DNA of 64,000 nt, from positions 45,925 through 109,924 of the forward strand of contig JAMXLO010000081.1 in the NCBI GenBank assembly GCA_024280945.1. The letters are read 5' to 3'. The DNA comes from Acetobacteraceae bacterium. GTDB lineage: Bacteria > Pseudomonadota > Alphaproteobacteria > Acetobacterales > Acetobacteraceae. A program made the translations under genes and the position numbers. Under the pieces are notes generated by a model that saw nothing but the letters and a program-made list of their open reading frames with translations, was not told the origin of the DNA and ran no database searches. Shown in pieces: positions 18,644-28,042 of the stretch (within the stretch, counting starts at the first letter, position 1; every line of letters begins with the position of its first letter).

Positions 18644-18859
18644 ATGGCACATCACAAATTCAAAGTCGGACAGACGGTCAATCTGATCGCCAATCGCCTC
18701 GAACGGCACGTTCCCTCAGGTGCTTATATAATCCAACGGCTGCTACCGATCGAAGGACCGGAGCTGATGTATCGGGTGAAGCATACTGGAGATGGCCACG
18801 AGCGGGTGGTCAAGGAAGCGCAACTGCGGCCAGGCAAGACACTTACTCCGCACCAATGA
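18644..18859 (+). CDS. Conserved small protein of unknown function
   Basis: A 71-residue basic protein beginning MAHHKFKVGQTVNL. It has alternating hydrophobic and charged residues that suggest a small SH3-like beta barrel (VGQTVNLI, GAYIIQRLLP, ELMYRVKH, ERVVKEAQL). The FKVGQTV...YRVK...ERVV.E.QL pattern recalls small proteins often seen in Alphaproteobacteria, which supports it as real. It is monocistronic, with about 275 nt upstream. Function unknown. Confidence 0.7.
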   Translation: MAHHKFKVGQTVNLIANRLERHVPSGAYIIQRLLPIEGPELMYRVKHTGDGHERVVKEAQLRPGKTLTPHQ

Positions 18860-19045
18860 CCGCCGTCTCCTCAAGGCCAGGCCTGGACGATATCGTTTTG
18901 GCTAAGTTTGGGGGCGCCTGCAATGAAGAGCAGCGCTGTTCGCGTTCTGCGCCTAAGCGGAACCACGCGAACCGATGGCCCGTTATGGGAAGCGCGCCTG
19001 GTTCGGCCGATTGGATCCTCGAAACCAACATTCGATTGCCGAGGG

Positions 19046-19705
19046 CTAAGCCAGTTCCTTGATCCGCCTGAGCAGACTGCGCCGTGCAGCGGCGGCGTCG
19101 GCGGCCAGGCGGAGCACAAAAAGGAGCTGTCGTGGGTCGGCAGCCAACGACACCAGCACACGCCAAACAGCTATAGCACCCTGCGCATCCAGCGCGCCTA
19201 AAGCTGCGGGCGGCAGGCAACATTCAGCCGGATCGCAGATCGCCCGCAGCACGGCGAAGGGCAGTCGCCTGACTGAAGCGGCATGTGCGACGGCGCCCGA
19301 CTCAAGATCGAGGGCCGCGGCACCCGTCGTTTCATACAGCTGACGTTTGATCGCCGCCCTTGCCACGACTTGGCCGGCGGCGAGCGATACATGCGGTGTT
19401 GCACCCCCCAAGCGCTGAGTGAGTTCATTGTCGGTGGGATGCGAGACATCGGCGGAAATGACCCGGATAGGAACGATAAGCGTACCGGGTCGCAGTGCCG
19501 GATCGAGACCTCCCGCGAGCCCGAAGCTGACCAGCGCGCGAGCCCCCGCAGTGATCAATCGAGCAGCTGCAGCTTCCGCCCCTTTCGCAGTGCCTCCGCC
19601 GATCGCCACGCGCCAACCCAGGCGACGCGCGATCCGCGCTTCCGCCGCCAAACCGACAACCACGCCAGTCGATTGGTCAAAAGCCAAACGCGACCCTGCG
19701 TGCAT
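19046..19705 (-). CDS. hpnG: Hopanoid-associated phosphorylase HpnG
   Basis: A nucleoside-phosphorylase-fold protein of about 210-219 residues. It has VVVGLAAEARIARRLG at the N-terminus, ARALVSFGLAGGLDPALRPGTLIVP for phosphate/purine-site contact, and AALDLESGAVAHAA with the catalytic ExG-type region. HpnG removes adenine from adenosylhopane to give phosphoribosylhopane. It overlaps the 3' end of the cyclase gene by up to 29 nt. The start is uncertain: the ATG at 19705 is listed, but a TTG or GTG slightly downstream would fit the usual short N-terminus better. Confidence 0.87.
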   Translation of the reverse strand: MHAGSRLAFDQSTGVVVGLAAEARIARRLGWRVAIGGGTAKGAEAAAARLITAGARALVSFGLAGGLDPALRPGTLIVPIRVISADVSHPTDNELTQRLGGATPHVSLAAGQVVARAAIKRQLYETTGAAALDLESGAVAHAASVRRLPFAVLRAICDPAECCLPPAALGALDAQGAIAVWRVLVSLAADPRQLLFVLRLAADAAAARRSLLRRIKELA

Positions 19706-21596
19706 TGCCCCGCAGCAGGTTGCGATAGCGCGACAGCGCGAGGAGCGGAAAATACCAACGATAGCCGTGGTATCGCAGATAGAACACGCGCGGAAAGCCG
19801 ACGGCGTTGTAGGGAAGTTCGCGCCAGCCGCCGTCGCTGTCCTGCGTGCGCGTCAGGTACTCGATACCCCTGGCAACGGCTGGATGTTCGGCCTTGCCAG
19901 CAGCCATTAGGCCAAGCAGCGCCCAGGCTGTGTGGCTCGGTGTGCTCTCCTTGTAGCGCCCATGCGGAGCGTCACGATAGGTTTCCTCATCCTCGCCCCA
20001 GCCCCCGTCATCTCGCTGCACCGAAAGCAACCACGCCACCGCACGACGCACCGCCGGATCTTCGTGCGCGATGCCGGCGGCATTCAGGGCGCACAACACC
20101 GACCACGTGCCGTAGATGTAGTTGGTGCCCCAGCGGCCGAACCAGCTGCCTTCTGCCTCCTGCTCGCGCCGCAGGTAAGCGAGCGCCCTCGACAGCACCG
20201 GATCGTCGACCGGCATGCCGATCTGCGCCAGAAACGACACACAACGCGCGGTGACGTCTGCGGTCGGCGGATCGAGCAGGGCGCCGTGATCGGCGAAAGG
20301 AATGTTGTTTAGATAGAGATGCGTATTCTCCGGCTCGAATGCGCCCCAGCCGCCATCGGAGGACTGCATACCGATGATCCACTCGCGCGCGCGTTCAATG
20401 GCTGCCGCATGGGCGGGATCACCGTTGCGATGCAGCAGCATGCCTATGACAGCGGTGTCATCGACATCCGGATAGTGCGGGTTGGCGTACTGGAACGCCC
20501 AACCTCCCGGGCGCAGTCCCGGTCGTCGCACAGCCCAGTCACCAATCACATCCAGGATCTGCCGCTGGCGCAGCCACGCGCAGGCGGCGCCGGTATCAGC
20601 TCCGAATTCCGCCACTGCATGTCCCGCCAGCCCGGTGTCCCAGATCGGCGACAGGCAAGGCTGGCAATACGCACGGTCTGGCTGGATCACCAACAGCTTG
20701 CGGACGGCGCGCCAGGCGATCGCGGCCGCCGGGTGATCGGGTGCATAGCCAAGCGTATCGAACATCATCACGCTGTTGGCGATTGCGGGATAGATGCCAC
20801 CGAGCCCATCGTCGCCATTCAGCCGCTCAGTGACGAAGCGCACCGCTTTGACGGTTGCGCTGTCGCGGCTCCGCCGCGGGAAGGCAGGCTGCACGATCCG
20901 CAACACCGCATCGACGAACTTGAAGAACGGCCCCCACCAGGCCGAGCGGTATGGCCCGCGGATCCAGTCACGCACTCGCGCGGGCGGCGTGCGAAACAGT
21001 TCCTGAATGTCGGCGTTGCGCGGATTCCGCGCCAAGGGCCGCATTGCCATCAGCACCAACAGCGGCACGATCACGGTGCGTGACCAGTACGACACCTTCG
21101 ACAGGTGGAACGGGAACCACAGCGGCAGGTGCATGATCTCAAGCGGCATAACCGGCAGCGCGCGCCACGGTACCTGACCAAACAGTGCCAACTGCGCCCG
21201 GGTGAACACGTTGGTCCGCTCCGCGCCGCCCACCGCCAGGATCGCTTTCCGTGCCCGCACCATATGTGGCGCGTCAGCACCGTCGCCGATGGCCTTCAGT
21301 GCGAAATACGCTTTCACGCTGGCCGACAGGTCGAACGGCCCGTCGTGAAACAAGGGCCAGCCACCGTGCACGCCCTGAATGGCGCGCAGGTAGACGCCGA
21401 TCTTGGCTTCGAGTTGCGGATCGATCCTATCGAGAAAGTGCTCGAGCAGCACATACTCGGCGGGGATTGTCGCGTCCGCCTCCAGTTCGAACAGCCAGTG
21501 CCCATCGCCGTGCTGCTTATGCAGCAATGCGCTGCCTGCACGTTCGATTGCAACGTCCAGCGCCGCCCGACTCGTCAACACCGCCTCATTCGGCAT
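19677..21596 (-). CDS. shc: Squalene--hopene cyclase
   Basis: A 639-residue class II triterpene cyclase. The catalytic acid motif DVDDTA is present in HYPDVDDTAVIGML. QW-type repeats include GDGHWLFELEAD near the N-terminus, SSDGGWGAFEPEN and RDDGGWGEDEETY, ending with QDSDGGWRELPYN. It folds squalene into hopene or hopanol as a monotopic inner-membrane protein. The start MPNEAVLTSRAALD at 21596 is chosen because the longer frame invades hpnE. It sits 10 nt after hpnE in the hopanoid operon. Confidence 0.96.
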   Translation of the reverse strand: MPNEAVLTSRAALDVAIERAGSALLHKQHGDGHWLFELEADATIPAEYVLLEHFLDRIDPQLEAKIGVYLRAIQGVHGGWPLFHDGPFDLSASVKAYFALKAIGDGADAPHMVRARKAILAVGGAERTNVFTRAQLALFGQVPWRALPVMPLEIMHLPLWFPFHLSKVSYWSRTVIVPLLVLMAMRPLARNPRNADIQELFRTPPARVRDWIRGPYRSAWWGPFFKFVDAVLRIVQPAFPRRSRDSATVKAVRFVTERLNGDDGLGGIYPAIANSVMMFDTLGYAPDHPAAAIAWRAVRKLLVIQPDRAYCQPCLSPIWDTGLAGHAVAEFGADTGAACAWLRQRQILDVIGDWAVRRPGLRPGGWAFQYANPHYPDVDDTAVIGMLLHRNGDPAHAAAIERAREWIIGMQSSDGGWGAFEPENTHLYLNNIPFADHGALLDPPTADVTARCVSFLAQIGMPVDDPVLSRALAYLRREQEAEGSWFGRWGTNYIYGTWSVLCALNAAGIAHEDPAVRRAVAWLLSVQRDDGGWGEDEETYRDAPHGRYKESTPSHTAWALLGLMAAGKAEHPAVARGIEYLTRTQDSDGGWRELPYNAVGFPRVFYLRYHGYRWYFPLLALSRYRNLLRGNARRVAFGF

Positions 21597-21606
21597 CGCG
21601 CATTCC

Positions 21607-22842
21607 TCAGGCGGCCAATAGCACCTCGGCCGCGGTTCGGCCCGACCTGATGGCGCCCTCGATGGTGCCGGGCAACCCGGTGTCGGTCCAGTCGCCTGCC
21701 AGCACCACGTTGGCAAGCCTGGTCCGCGGGCCGGGTCGCAGCCGCTCCTGCGCCGGCGTTGCCGCCACGGTTGCGCGCCTTTCCTTCACCACGCGCCACG
21801 GTGGCAACGGGCCATCGGACAACCCCAGCGCAGCTCGCACGTCGGGCCAAACAGCGCGTGCGATCGTCTCGGCATCCTGATCAACCATGCGATTTGCCGC
21901 GCTGATGGTGACCGACACGTGTCCAAGCTTGACGAATACCCACTCCGCTGTGCCTCCGATAAGGCCGATGAATCCAGGCGACATGCAATCCGCCGGGGTG
22001 CGAAAGTGAATGTTGAGGATCGCTTGAAACGCAGTCGGACAAGTCTGGCCGGGCAACAGGTCGGACACCACCCACGGCGGAGCGGCCAACACCACCGCGC
22101 CGGCTGTTATGGGTCCCTCGGTGGTGGAAAGGTCAATGCCGCCATTGCCATTGTCACACAGCGCAGCAACGCGCCGGCCAGCGTGGACCATCGCCCCGTG
22201 TGCTTCCAGCCAAGCAATGGCGGGATCCACGAGACTCTCCGATAGACCAGCACGTGGGATCGCGGGAATGCAGGCACGGCCACCCCGAAACAGCGTCTCC
22301 TTCATCACGGCACCTAGTAGGCTGGCCAAGCCTTCGTCGGCGGGCGTATTCAGCGCTGCGACGGCAAGCGGTTCGATCAGCCGCTCATACAGGGTGTCAT
22401 GCCGCATCGAGGCGTCAACCGCGGCCTCGGAGTTGATCTTGCGCAGTCGTAGCAGTGCCAGATGATCGCGCACACGCGTGCCGGGAACGCGTCGCGTGGG
22501 TGACAACACCCACCAGGGGATGCGCCCTCGATTCGGTCGCAGCACCCAGCGGCGACCGTCGCGCAGATCCAAGAATGGGAATATCGGTTCAACCGGCATC
22601 GCCAACGTCTCAGTCGCACCGATCGTCTTCAGATAGCCGAAGGTGGCGCGGTTGCCCGACAGCAGAAGATGGTTGCCATTGTCGATACGCAGCCCAAGCC
22701 CACGATCAAAGTAGGATCGGCATCGCCCACCAGCAGCCGGTCCTGCCTCTATCAGCGTCACGGCTTTGCCAGCCGCAGTCAAGGCAATGGCGGCGGAAAG
22801 CCCGGCCATTCCGGCGCCCACGACAGCGATGTGCGATGGCAT
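21607..22842 (-). CDS. hpnE: Hydroxysqualene dehydroxylase HpnE
   Basis: A 411-residue FAD enzyme of the amine-oxidase/phytoene-desaturase fold. The dinucleotide motif is IAVVGAGMAGLSAAIALTAAG, followed by LIEAGPAAGGRCRS, and the C-terminal FAD contact is NVVLAGDWTDTGLPGTIEGAIRSG. HpnE reduces hydroxysqualene to squalene, the third step after HpnD and HpnC. It lies between hpnD and shc on the same strand. Known biochemistry of the family and conserved gene order make the assignment firm. Confidence 0.94.
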   Translation of the reverse strand: MPSHIAVVGAGMAGLSAAIALTAAGKAVTLIEAGPAAGGRCRSYFDRGLGLRIDNGNHLLLSGNRATFGYLKTIGATETLAMPVEPIFPFLDLRDGRRWVLRPNRGRIPWWVLSPTRRVPGTRVRDHLALLRLRKINSEAAVDASMRHDTLYERLIEPLAVAALNTPADEGLASLLGAVMKETLFRGGRACIPAIPRAGLSESLVDPAIAWLEAHGAMVHAGRRVAALCDNGNGGIDLSTTEGPITAGAVVLAAPPWVVSDLLPGQTCPTAFQAILNIHFRTPADCMSPGFIGLIGGTAEWVFVKLGHVSVTISAANRMVDQDAETIARAVWPDVRAALGLSDGPLPPWRVVKERRATVAATPAQERLRPGPRTRLANVVLAGDWTDTGLPGTIEGAIRSGRTAAEVLLAA

Positions 22843-22863
22843 CAGGACGCCCGCCCTGCTGCT

Positions 22864-23721
22864 TCAGCTGAGACCATGGCGCAGCGCGAGCCACAGCTTC
22901 TGCCAGGCCGGCAGGCTGACGCGTTCGTGGAGCGATGACCAGCCTTGGCGCTCCAGACGCGCCAGGATCGCGGCGTAGGTTGCCCCCATCAGACGGGCTG
23001 GTTTCATAGCGTTGGCGTCGCACTGGCGCATCGCGTCTGCTGCTGCGCAGAAATGCTGGTTTGCAAGGCTCGCGACGCGGGCACACACTTCACGCAAGCC
23101 GGACGCTTGCAAGACTGCGGCAGGATCGTGTGGCACACTTGCCTCATCCAGCCACTCCGACGGCAGATAGAGCCGACCGCGTTCAGCGTCCTCATACAGG
23201 TCGCGCAGGATGTTGGTGAGCTGAAGCGCGCGACCGAGGGAATACGCCACTTGGTCGGCGGCGGCCGACGAATCGCCGAAGGCGCGGACCGACAAGCGAC
23301 CGACTGAGGCCGCCACCCGATCACAATAGAGATCGAGCGTCGCGAGGTCGGGTGCTACGATGCTTGCTTCGGCATCCATCTGCATGCCATCGATGATCGC
23401 CAGGAAATCATCCTGACGCAGACCGAAGCGCCGCACGGCGGCGACCAGCACGCGGGTGACCGGACCATCAGATTGGCCGCGATACAGACCCGCGACGCGC
23501 TCGCGCCAGGCGTTCAATTCCGGTAGCTTGGTCGCAAGCGCACGATCGTCGTCGACGATGTCGTCAACCATGCGACAGAAGGCGTAAATCGCATACATGG
23601 CGTATCGCCGTTCGGGTGGCAGCACCCGCATGCCCCGATAAAATGACGTGCCGGCGGCACGCACGATCGACGTGACAGCGTCAAGATCGGCCTGGGCGAT
23701 GTTCAGCGGTGTCACAGCCAT
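22864..23721 (-). CDS. hpnD: Presqualene diphosphate synthase HpnD
   Basis: A 285-residue head-to-head prenyl synthase. The two Asp-rich motifs are FCRMVDDIVDDDRAL and LTNILRDLYEDAERGRLYLP; GTSFYRGMRVLPPERRYAMYAIYAFCR is the family N-terminus. HpnD condenses two farnesyl diphosphates to presqualene diphosphate. The ATG at 23721 overlaps hpnC by 10 nt. The longer open frame upstream is a shadow of hpnC. Confidence 0.94.
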   Translation of the reverse strand: MAVTPLNIAQADLDAVTSIVRAAGTSFYRGMRVLPPERRYAMYAIYAFCRMVDDIVDDDRALATKLPELNAWRERVAGLYRGQSDGPVTRVLVAAVRRFGLRQDDFLAIIDGMQMDAEASIVAPDLATLDLYCDRVAASVGRLSVRAFGDSSAAADQVAYSLGRALQLTNILRDLYEDAERGRLYLPSEWLDEASVPHDPAAVLQASGLREVCARVASLANQHFCAAADAMRQCDANAMKPARLMGATYAAILARLERQGWSSLHERVSLPAWQKLWLALRHGLS

Positions 23722-24524
23722 TGCAAGGCCGCCACCATGCTGCCAATCGCATCGCGCTTGGTGAGCCGCACGCGGCACGCCAGCGGGTCGCCGCGGCGAA
23801 GACGTCGCGTCAGCCGGCGAGCGAGGCCAACGATCACCGCCGTTTCCAGGCGCAGGCGGCGGCTGCGGGTCAGCCGTGGTAGATCGATCGCTGCACGATT
23901 CAGTTCATCGCAATGGTCCAGCAGCTGATCGAATTCGGCCCGTAGTTCCGGCGTCTCCTTTGATCCGCGCAAACCGTCCACTGCAACGCCTGGCAAATAA
24001 CAGCGATCCAATGAGGCCAGATCCTTTGCGCAGTCTTGCAAATGATTGAGGACCTGCAGCGATGTACACAACGCGTCGGATGGCGCCCACGTCGCGCGAT
24101 CTTCGCCATGCAGGTCAAGTACATGCCGACCGACCGGCATCGCCGAGTAGCGGCAGTAGTCGTAGAGTTCGTCCCAATTCGCATAGCGCAGCTTGGTCAC
24201 ATCGCGACGGAATGCGATCAGCAGGTCGAGCGAATGGCGCGGCGAAACCCCCGTTTCGGCCAGGCTGGCGCGCAGCCGCCGAGCACTTGGCGAGCCGGTA
24301 TCCCGCTGGCCCAGCAGCACATCTTGCATGACGTCCAGCCGCGCCACCTTCTCTTCGGGGGGCAATGTGGAGGAATCCGCAATGTCGTCGGCATTGCGGG
24401 CGAAGGTGTAGAAGGCATGCACGTGGCGGCGCAGATCGCGACTGATCAGCAGCGAGCCTACCGGGAAATTCTCGTCGTCGCGGTCCTTGCCGGACCACGT
24501 TTCAACGGTTGCCGTCTGGCTCAT
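23712..24524 (-). CDS. hpnC: Hydroxysqualene synthase HpnC
   Basis: A 270-residue squalene/phytoene-synthase-fold protein. Motifs are FYTFARNADDIADSS for the first Asp-rich site and VLNHLQDCAKDLASLDRCYLP for the second; ENFPVGSLLISRDLRRHV is the HpnC-type start region. It converts presqualene diphosphate to hydroxysqualene. The ATG at 24524 overlaps the hpnB stop (ATGA), showing translational coupling. Confidence 0.93.
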   Translation of the reverse strand: MSQTATVETWSGKDRDDENFPVGSLLISRDLRRHVHAFYTFARNADDIADSSTLPPEEKVARLDVMQDVLLGQRDTGSPSARRLRASLAETGVSPRHSLDLLIAFRRDVTKLRYANWDELYDYCRYSAMPVGRHVLDLHGEDRATWAPSDALCTSLQVLNHLQDCAKDLASLDRCYLPGVAVDGLRGSKETPELRAEFDQLLDHCDELNRAAIDLPRLTRSRRLRLETAVIVGLARRLTRRLRRGDPLACRVRLTKRDAIGSMVAALQWL

Positions 24525-25645
24525 GCACCTATGCCCTGATAGGCTCGACCCTTCCAGGCAACCCCGTGGCCGAGGTGATGGTTGACCGCCGAGCCGATGG
24601 TGGCAGCGGTGTAGAACGCTGCCACAACTGGCAGGAAAGGAGCCCATAGCACCGACCGGTGGTAGCGCTGCAGCGTGGGTTGATAGCTCGCCGCCATAGC
24701 ACCCCAGATCAGCCACCCGAACCACCGCGCGATGCTATGGCCGAAGACGGCAGCGAATGGGGGCACAAGGAAGGTCAGAACCATGGCCATCACAGTCCCT
24801 GCCAGCAGTATCGGTGAGTAGCCAAGCTGCACATAGGCGGTCCGCGTGACCATGCGCCAGATATCGACGACACTCGGGTATGCGCGAATCGAGCGCGCGA
24901 GGCCGGAATGGCCCAGCCAGATGCGCCCCCCTCGCTTCACCGCCGCCGCCAGTGCCACATCGTCGATCAGGGCGCCCCGCACCGCTTCGATGCCACCAAT
25001 CCGTTGCAGGGCGCGCCGGCGTATCAGGACAGTTCCACCGGCCGCCGCTGCTGTCGCGCGCAACGGGTCGTTCACCCACGCGAATGGGTAGAGCAGCTGA
25101 AAGAAGTAGACGAAGGCGGGCACCAGAGCGCGTTCGGCCGGGGTATCGCAGGCGAGCTTTACCATCTCCGAGACGAGATCGAGGTCGTCGCGCTCGGCCT
25201 GCGCGACGAGTGTCGCGACGTGGCGCGGATCGTGCATGATGTCGGCGTCCGTCAGGAGGATGAACTCGGCGGATTTTGCCTCGGCAATCCCGTGCGCGAG
25301 TGCCCAAAGCTTTCCACTCCAACCGGGCGGATGAGGCTTGCCATCGATTACATCGAGCGATTGTGGTTGCGCCTGCGCAATCTGCCGGGCAATCGTTCCG
25401 GTCCGGTCTGTACTGGCATCGTCCACCAGGATGATCTGCAACGCACCTGCGTACTCCTGGCGGTGCAGCGAAGGCAGCGTTGCACCGATCACCACTGCCT
25501 CGTCGCGTGCTGGCACGACGACTGTCACCGGTAGCGCGGTTGACGGCTTGGCTGGAACCAGTTCCGGCTCCGAGCGCCAAAAGCGGCCGTGCGCCAGGAG
25601 CAGGTACAGCCAGATCGCCATGGCGAGCGTCGCAAGCGTGATCAT
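24521..25645 (-). CDS. hpnB: Hopanoid-associated glycosyltransferase HpnB
   Basis: A 374-residue family-2 glycosyltransferase. One N-terminal membrane helix (ITLATLAMAIWLYLLLA) is followed by a GT-A domain with VTVVVPARDEAVVIGATLPSL, LVDDASTDRTG and LLTDADIMHDP. Several C-terminal membrane helices begin near residue 280. It is thought to act on the polar head group of extended hopanoids. The ATG at 25645 overlaps the hpnA stop as ATGA. Confidence 0.92.
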   Translation of the reverse strand: MITLATLAMAIWLYLLLAHGRFWRSEPELVPAKPSTALPVTVVVPARDEAVVIGATLPSLHRQEYAGALQIILVDDASTDRTGTIARQIAQAQPQSLDVIDGKPHPPGWSGKLWALAHGIAEAKSAEFILLTDADIMHDPRHVATLVAQAERDDLDLVSEMVKLACDTPAERALVPAFVYFFQLLYPFAWVNDPLRATAAAAGGTVLIRRRALQRIGGIEAVRGALIDDVALAAAVKRGGRIWLGHSGLARSIRAYPSVVDIWRMVTRTAYVQLGYSPILLAGTVMAMVLTFLVPPFAAVFGHSIARWFGWLIWGAMAASYQPTLQRYHRSVLWAPFLPVVAAFYTAATIGSAVNHHLGHGVAWKGRAYQGIGA

Positions 25646-26646
25646 GCCCGCAGCATGCCATTGGTGCGGAACCAGCCGACAGCGTCCTCGATTGCCGCAC
25701 GCACCGGGCGCGGTGCGTAGCCGAGCTCGCGCTTCGCCTTGTCGGATGAATAGAACATCTTGTGTCGCGCCATTTTTATGTGGTCGCGTGTCATCATCGG
25801 CGGAATGCCGGTGAGGCGCGCAAAGAACTCCATCAGCCACGCCGCGGGCCATACCACTGCTTCTGGCAGCTCGATGCGTGGCGGTCGCCGGCCAACCACG
25901 TCTGCCACCAACGCCAGAATGTCCTTCAGAAGCAGGTTTTCGCCGCCGAGGACATACCGGTCGCCGAGACGTCCCCGTTCGAGCGCCAGCGCGTGGCCTT
26001 CCGCCACGTCGTCGACGTGCACGATGTTGAGCCCGGTGTCGATGTAGGCCGGCACCCGCCCCGCCGCCGCATCGAGGATCATCTTGCCCGTGGGCGTCGG
26101 CTTGATGTCTCGGGGACCGACCGGGGCAGCCGGGTTCACCACTACGGCCGGCAGACCGTGCTGACGCACCAGATCCAGCACAGCCCTCTCGGCCATAAAC
26201 TTCGAGCGCTTGTAGGCGCCGATGAAGTCTGCCTCGTCCGTCGGTGTGTCTTCATCGGCCAGAAAACCATTGTGCGGACGGCCAAGGGCGGCGACCGAAC
26301 TGCAGTACACGATCCGCTCTACACCGGCTGCCTGCGCCGCCCGCATCATCGCCAGCGTGCCCTCGACGTTTACGCGCAGCATTGCGTCGGGATCGGGAAC
26401 CCAGAACCGATAGTCGGCGGCGATATGGAAGACATAGCGGCAGCCAGTGGCGGCGCGCCTCAGCGACGCGGCATCCGTGAGATCCCCCAGCACAAGTTCG
26501 GCTTCAATGCCCGCCAGGTTGCGACGGTCGCTGTTGGCGCGGACCAGCAGGCGCAGAGGATGGCCGCGTGCTACAAGAACCCGCGCCACGGCGGAGCCGA
26601 CGAATCCGGTCGCCCCGGTCAGCAGCGTCCAGCCTTCTGCTGCCAC
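25642..26646 (-). CDS. hpnA: Hopanoid-associated sugar epimerase HpnA
   Basis: A 334-residue extended SDR. The Rossmann motif is LLTGATGFVGSAVARVLVARGH, the catalytic Tyr-Lys pair is in GAYKRSKFMAE, and VNPAAPVGPRDIKPTPTGKMI is the diagnostic HpnA segment. It is the first gene of the hpnA-B-C-D-E-shc-hpnG run and is divergent from hpnL. The family acts on nucleotide-sugar-like substrates for head-group decoration; its exact reaction is not settled. Confidence 0.93.
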   Translation of the reverse strand: MAAEGWTLLTGATGFVGSAVARVLVARGHPLRLLVRANSDRRNLAGIEAELVLGDLTDAASLRRAATGCRYVFHIAADYRFWVPDPDAMLRVNVEGTLAMMRAAQAAGVERIVYCSSVAALGRPHNGFLADEDTPTDEADFIGAYKRSKFMAERAVLDLVRQHGLPAVVVNPAAPVGPRDIKPTPTGKMILDAAAGRVPAYIDTGLNIVHVDDVAEGHALALERGRLGDRYVLGGENLLLKDILALVADVVGRRPPRIELPEAVVWPAAWLMEFFARLTGIPPMMTRDHIKMARHKMFYSSDKAKRELGYAPRPVRAAIEDAVGWFRTNGMLRA

Positions 26647-26745
26647 GCCGACATCCCCTTCCTGAACGAGGCGCCACCTATAGCCTGAGGTTGCTGAATC
26701 GGTGTAGAGCCGCCCGCGCCGCGATCTCAGCCGGAGGGTGGATCC

Positions 26746-27735
26746 CTGAAGAAGCTCTCGATCGCCCTTGCGGTGGGAGGCCTGCTACTCGGCACACTGC
26801 TGATTGGCTGGTTTGGCTTTGACCGGGTAATCGCGGCCGTCGGCCGCGTGGGCGTGGTCGAGTTTGTCGCCATCATCGGCTGGCAGCTTTTGCTGTTCGT
26901 CCCACTGGGGCTGGCCTGGGTCGCGATCGTGCCCGCGCGCAATCGGCGCCCGTTTATATTTGTGTGGGGACGCATGGTGCGCGACGTGGCCACCAACTGC
27001 CTGCCGTTTTCGCAGATCGGTGGATTCGTGATCGGGGCCCGGGCGGTGACCTTGCACGGCACGTCGTGGTCGCTCGCCACGGCCTCGACCGTCGTGGACG
27101 TCACGGCTGAATTCCTGGCCGAAGTCGCCTTCACAGCAATTGGCCTCGGGATCCTGCTTTCCCGCGCACCGGACTCCAGCCTGGCCGTGCCGCTCGAGGT
27201 GGGCCTGGCGCTGGCGGTGATCGCGGCCGTGGGGCTGATTTGGCTGCAGCAAGGCGCCGCACCAGTCTTTGCCCGGATTGGCGGGCGTATAGCCGGGCGT
27301 TGGTTTGGCGCCGCGCGGGAACGCGCCGAAGTTCTGCAAACCGAGCTGTCACTGATCTACGGCCACCCGCTGCGGCTGGCCCTTAGCTTCACCCTGCATC
27401 TGATCGGCTGGATCGGCACCGGCATTGCCGGCTGGATCACTTATCTTGCTGTAGGCGTGCCGATCGACTTCGACGATGCTCTGGGGATCGAGGCGCTGCT
27501 CAGTGCCTTAGCCGCCATAGCCTTCCTGGTGCCGGTCAATGCCGGGGTCCAGGAGGCCGGGTATGCGGGATTAGGCGCCATTTTTGGTGTAGCGCCCGAA
27601 CTGTCGCTCGCAGTTTCGCTCGTTCGTCGCGGCCGCGACCTGGCGGTGGGCGTTCCGGTCCTGCTGATCTGGCAGTTCTTCGAGATGCGGCGGTTACGGG
27701 AGGCGTCCCCGGTGCCGCGAACCGGCGCTGATTAG
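26746..27735 (+). CDS. hpnL: Hopanoid-associated membrane protein HpnL (flippase-like), probable CTG start
   Basis: A roughly 329-residue polytopic protein of the lysylphosphatidylglycerol synthase transmembrane/UPF0104 class. Typical stretches are WQLLLFVPLGLAWVAIVPA, GRMVRDVATNCLPFSQIGGFVIGARAVTLHG and the C-terminal FLVPVNAGVQEAGYAGLGAIFG. The canonical start is unclear. A GTG at 26773 is the first usual start codon. A CTG at 26746 reads LKKLSIALAVGG, gives the expected positively charged N-terminus and has ggaggg 7 nt upstream. HpnL is implicated in moving hopanoids between membranes. It is divergent from hpnA. Confidence 0.85.
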   Translation: MKKLSIALAVGGLLLGTLLIGWFGFDRVIAAVGRVGVVEFVAIIGWQLLLFVPLGLAWVAIVPARNRRPFIFVWGRMVRDVATNCLPFSQIGGFVIGARAVTLHGTSWSLATASTVVDVTAEFLAEVAFTAIGLGILLSRAPDSSLAVPLEVGLALAVIAAVGLIWLQQGAAPVFARIGGRIAGRWFGAARERAEVLQTELSLIYGHPLRLALSFTLHLIGWIGTGIAGWITYLAVGVPIDFDDALGIEALLSALAAIAFLVPVNAGVQEAGYAGLGAIFGVAPELSLAVSLVRRGRDLAVGVPVLLIWQFFEMRRLREASPVPRTGAD

Positions 27736-28042
27736 GCCGCAACCCGGCCCTCGATCGGATACTGCGGATCATTGTATTCCCGGCGTCGAGGGACGTCCGG
27801 GTGCTACCAACCGATCCACCAACGCCTCATCTTCCGCGCCTAACCGACCTCTCGATGAATTCCCCCCCTGCTCTCGAGCGCGCGATGATGCGGGCTGCAG
27901 TCGCTTCGTCGGCGGCTCCGCCGAACATCATAGCGCCAAGACATAACGATCAGACGCGGAGGCCGCTTCCCCCCAGCGCGCGATACTCCATCATCGATCC
28001 CGTCGTTTGCCGGTGTCGAGCTTACAGCAGTTGAATGGGCGG
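27736..28042. other. Intergenic region with no recognised gene
   Basis: About 307 nt between hpnL and the chromate transporter genes. Short frames exist on both strands but lack family patterns. No clear terminator or operator was found by eye. Confidence 0.45.

Noticed and set aside
18860..19045. Short palindromes ccaggcctgg and acgatatcgt followed by tttt as a terminator
   Set aside because: Both are loopless 10-bp palindromes with weak hairpin potential. They could act in termination, but the evidence is too thin for a feature.
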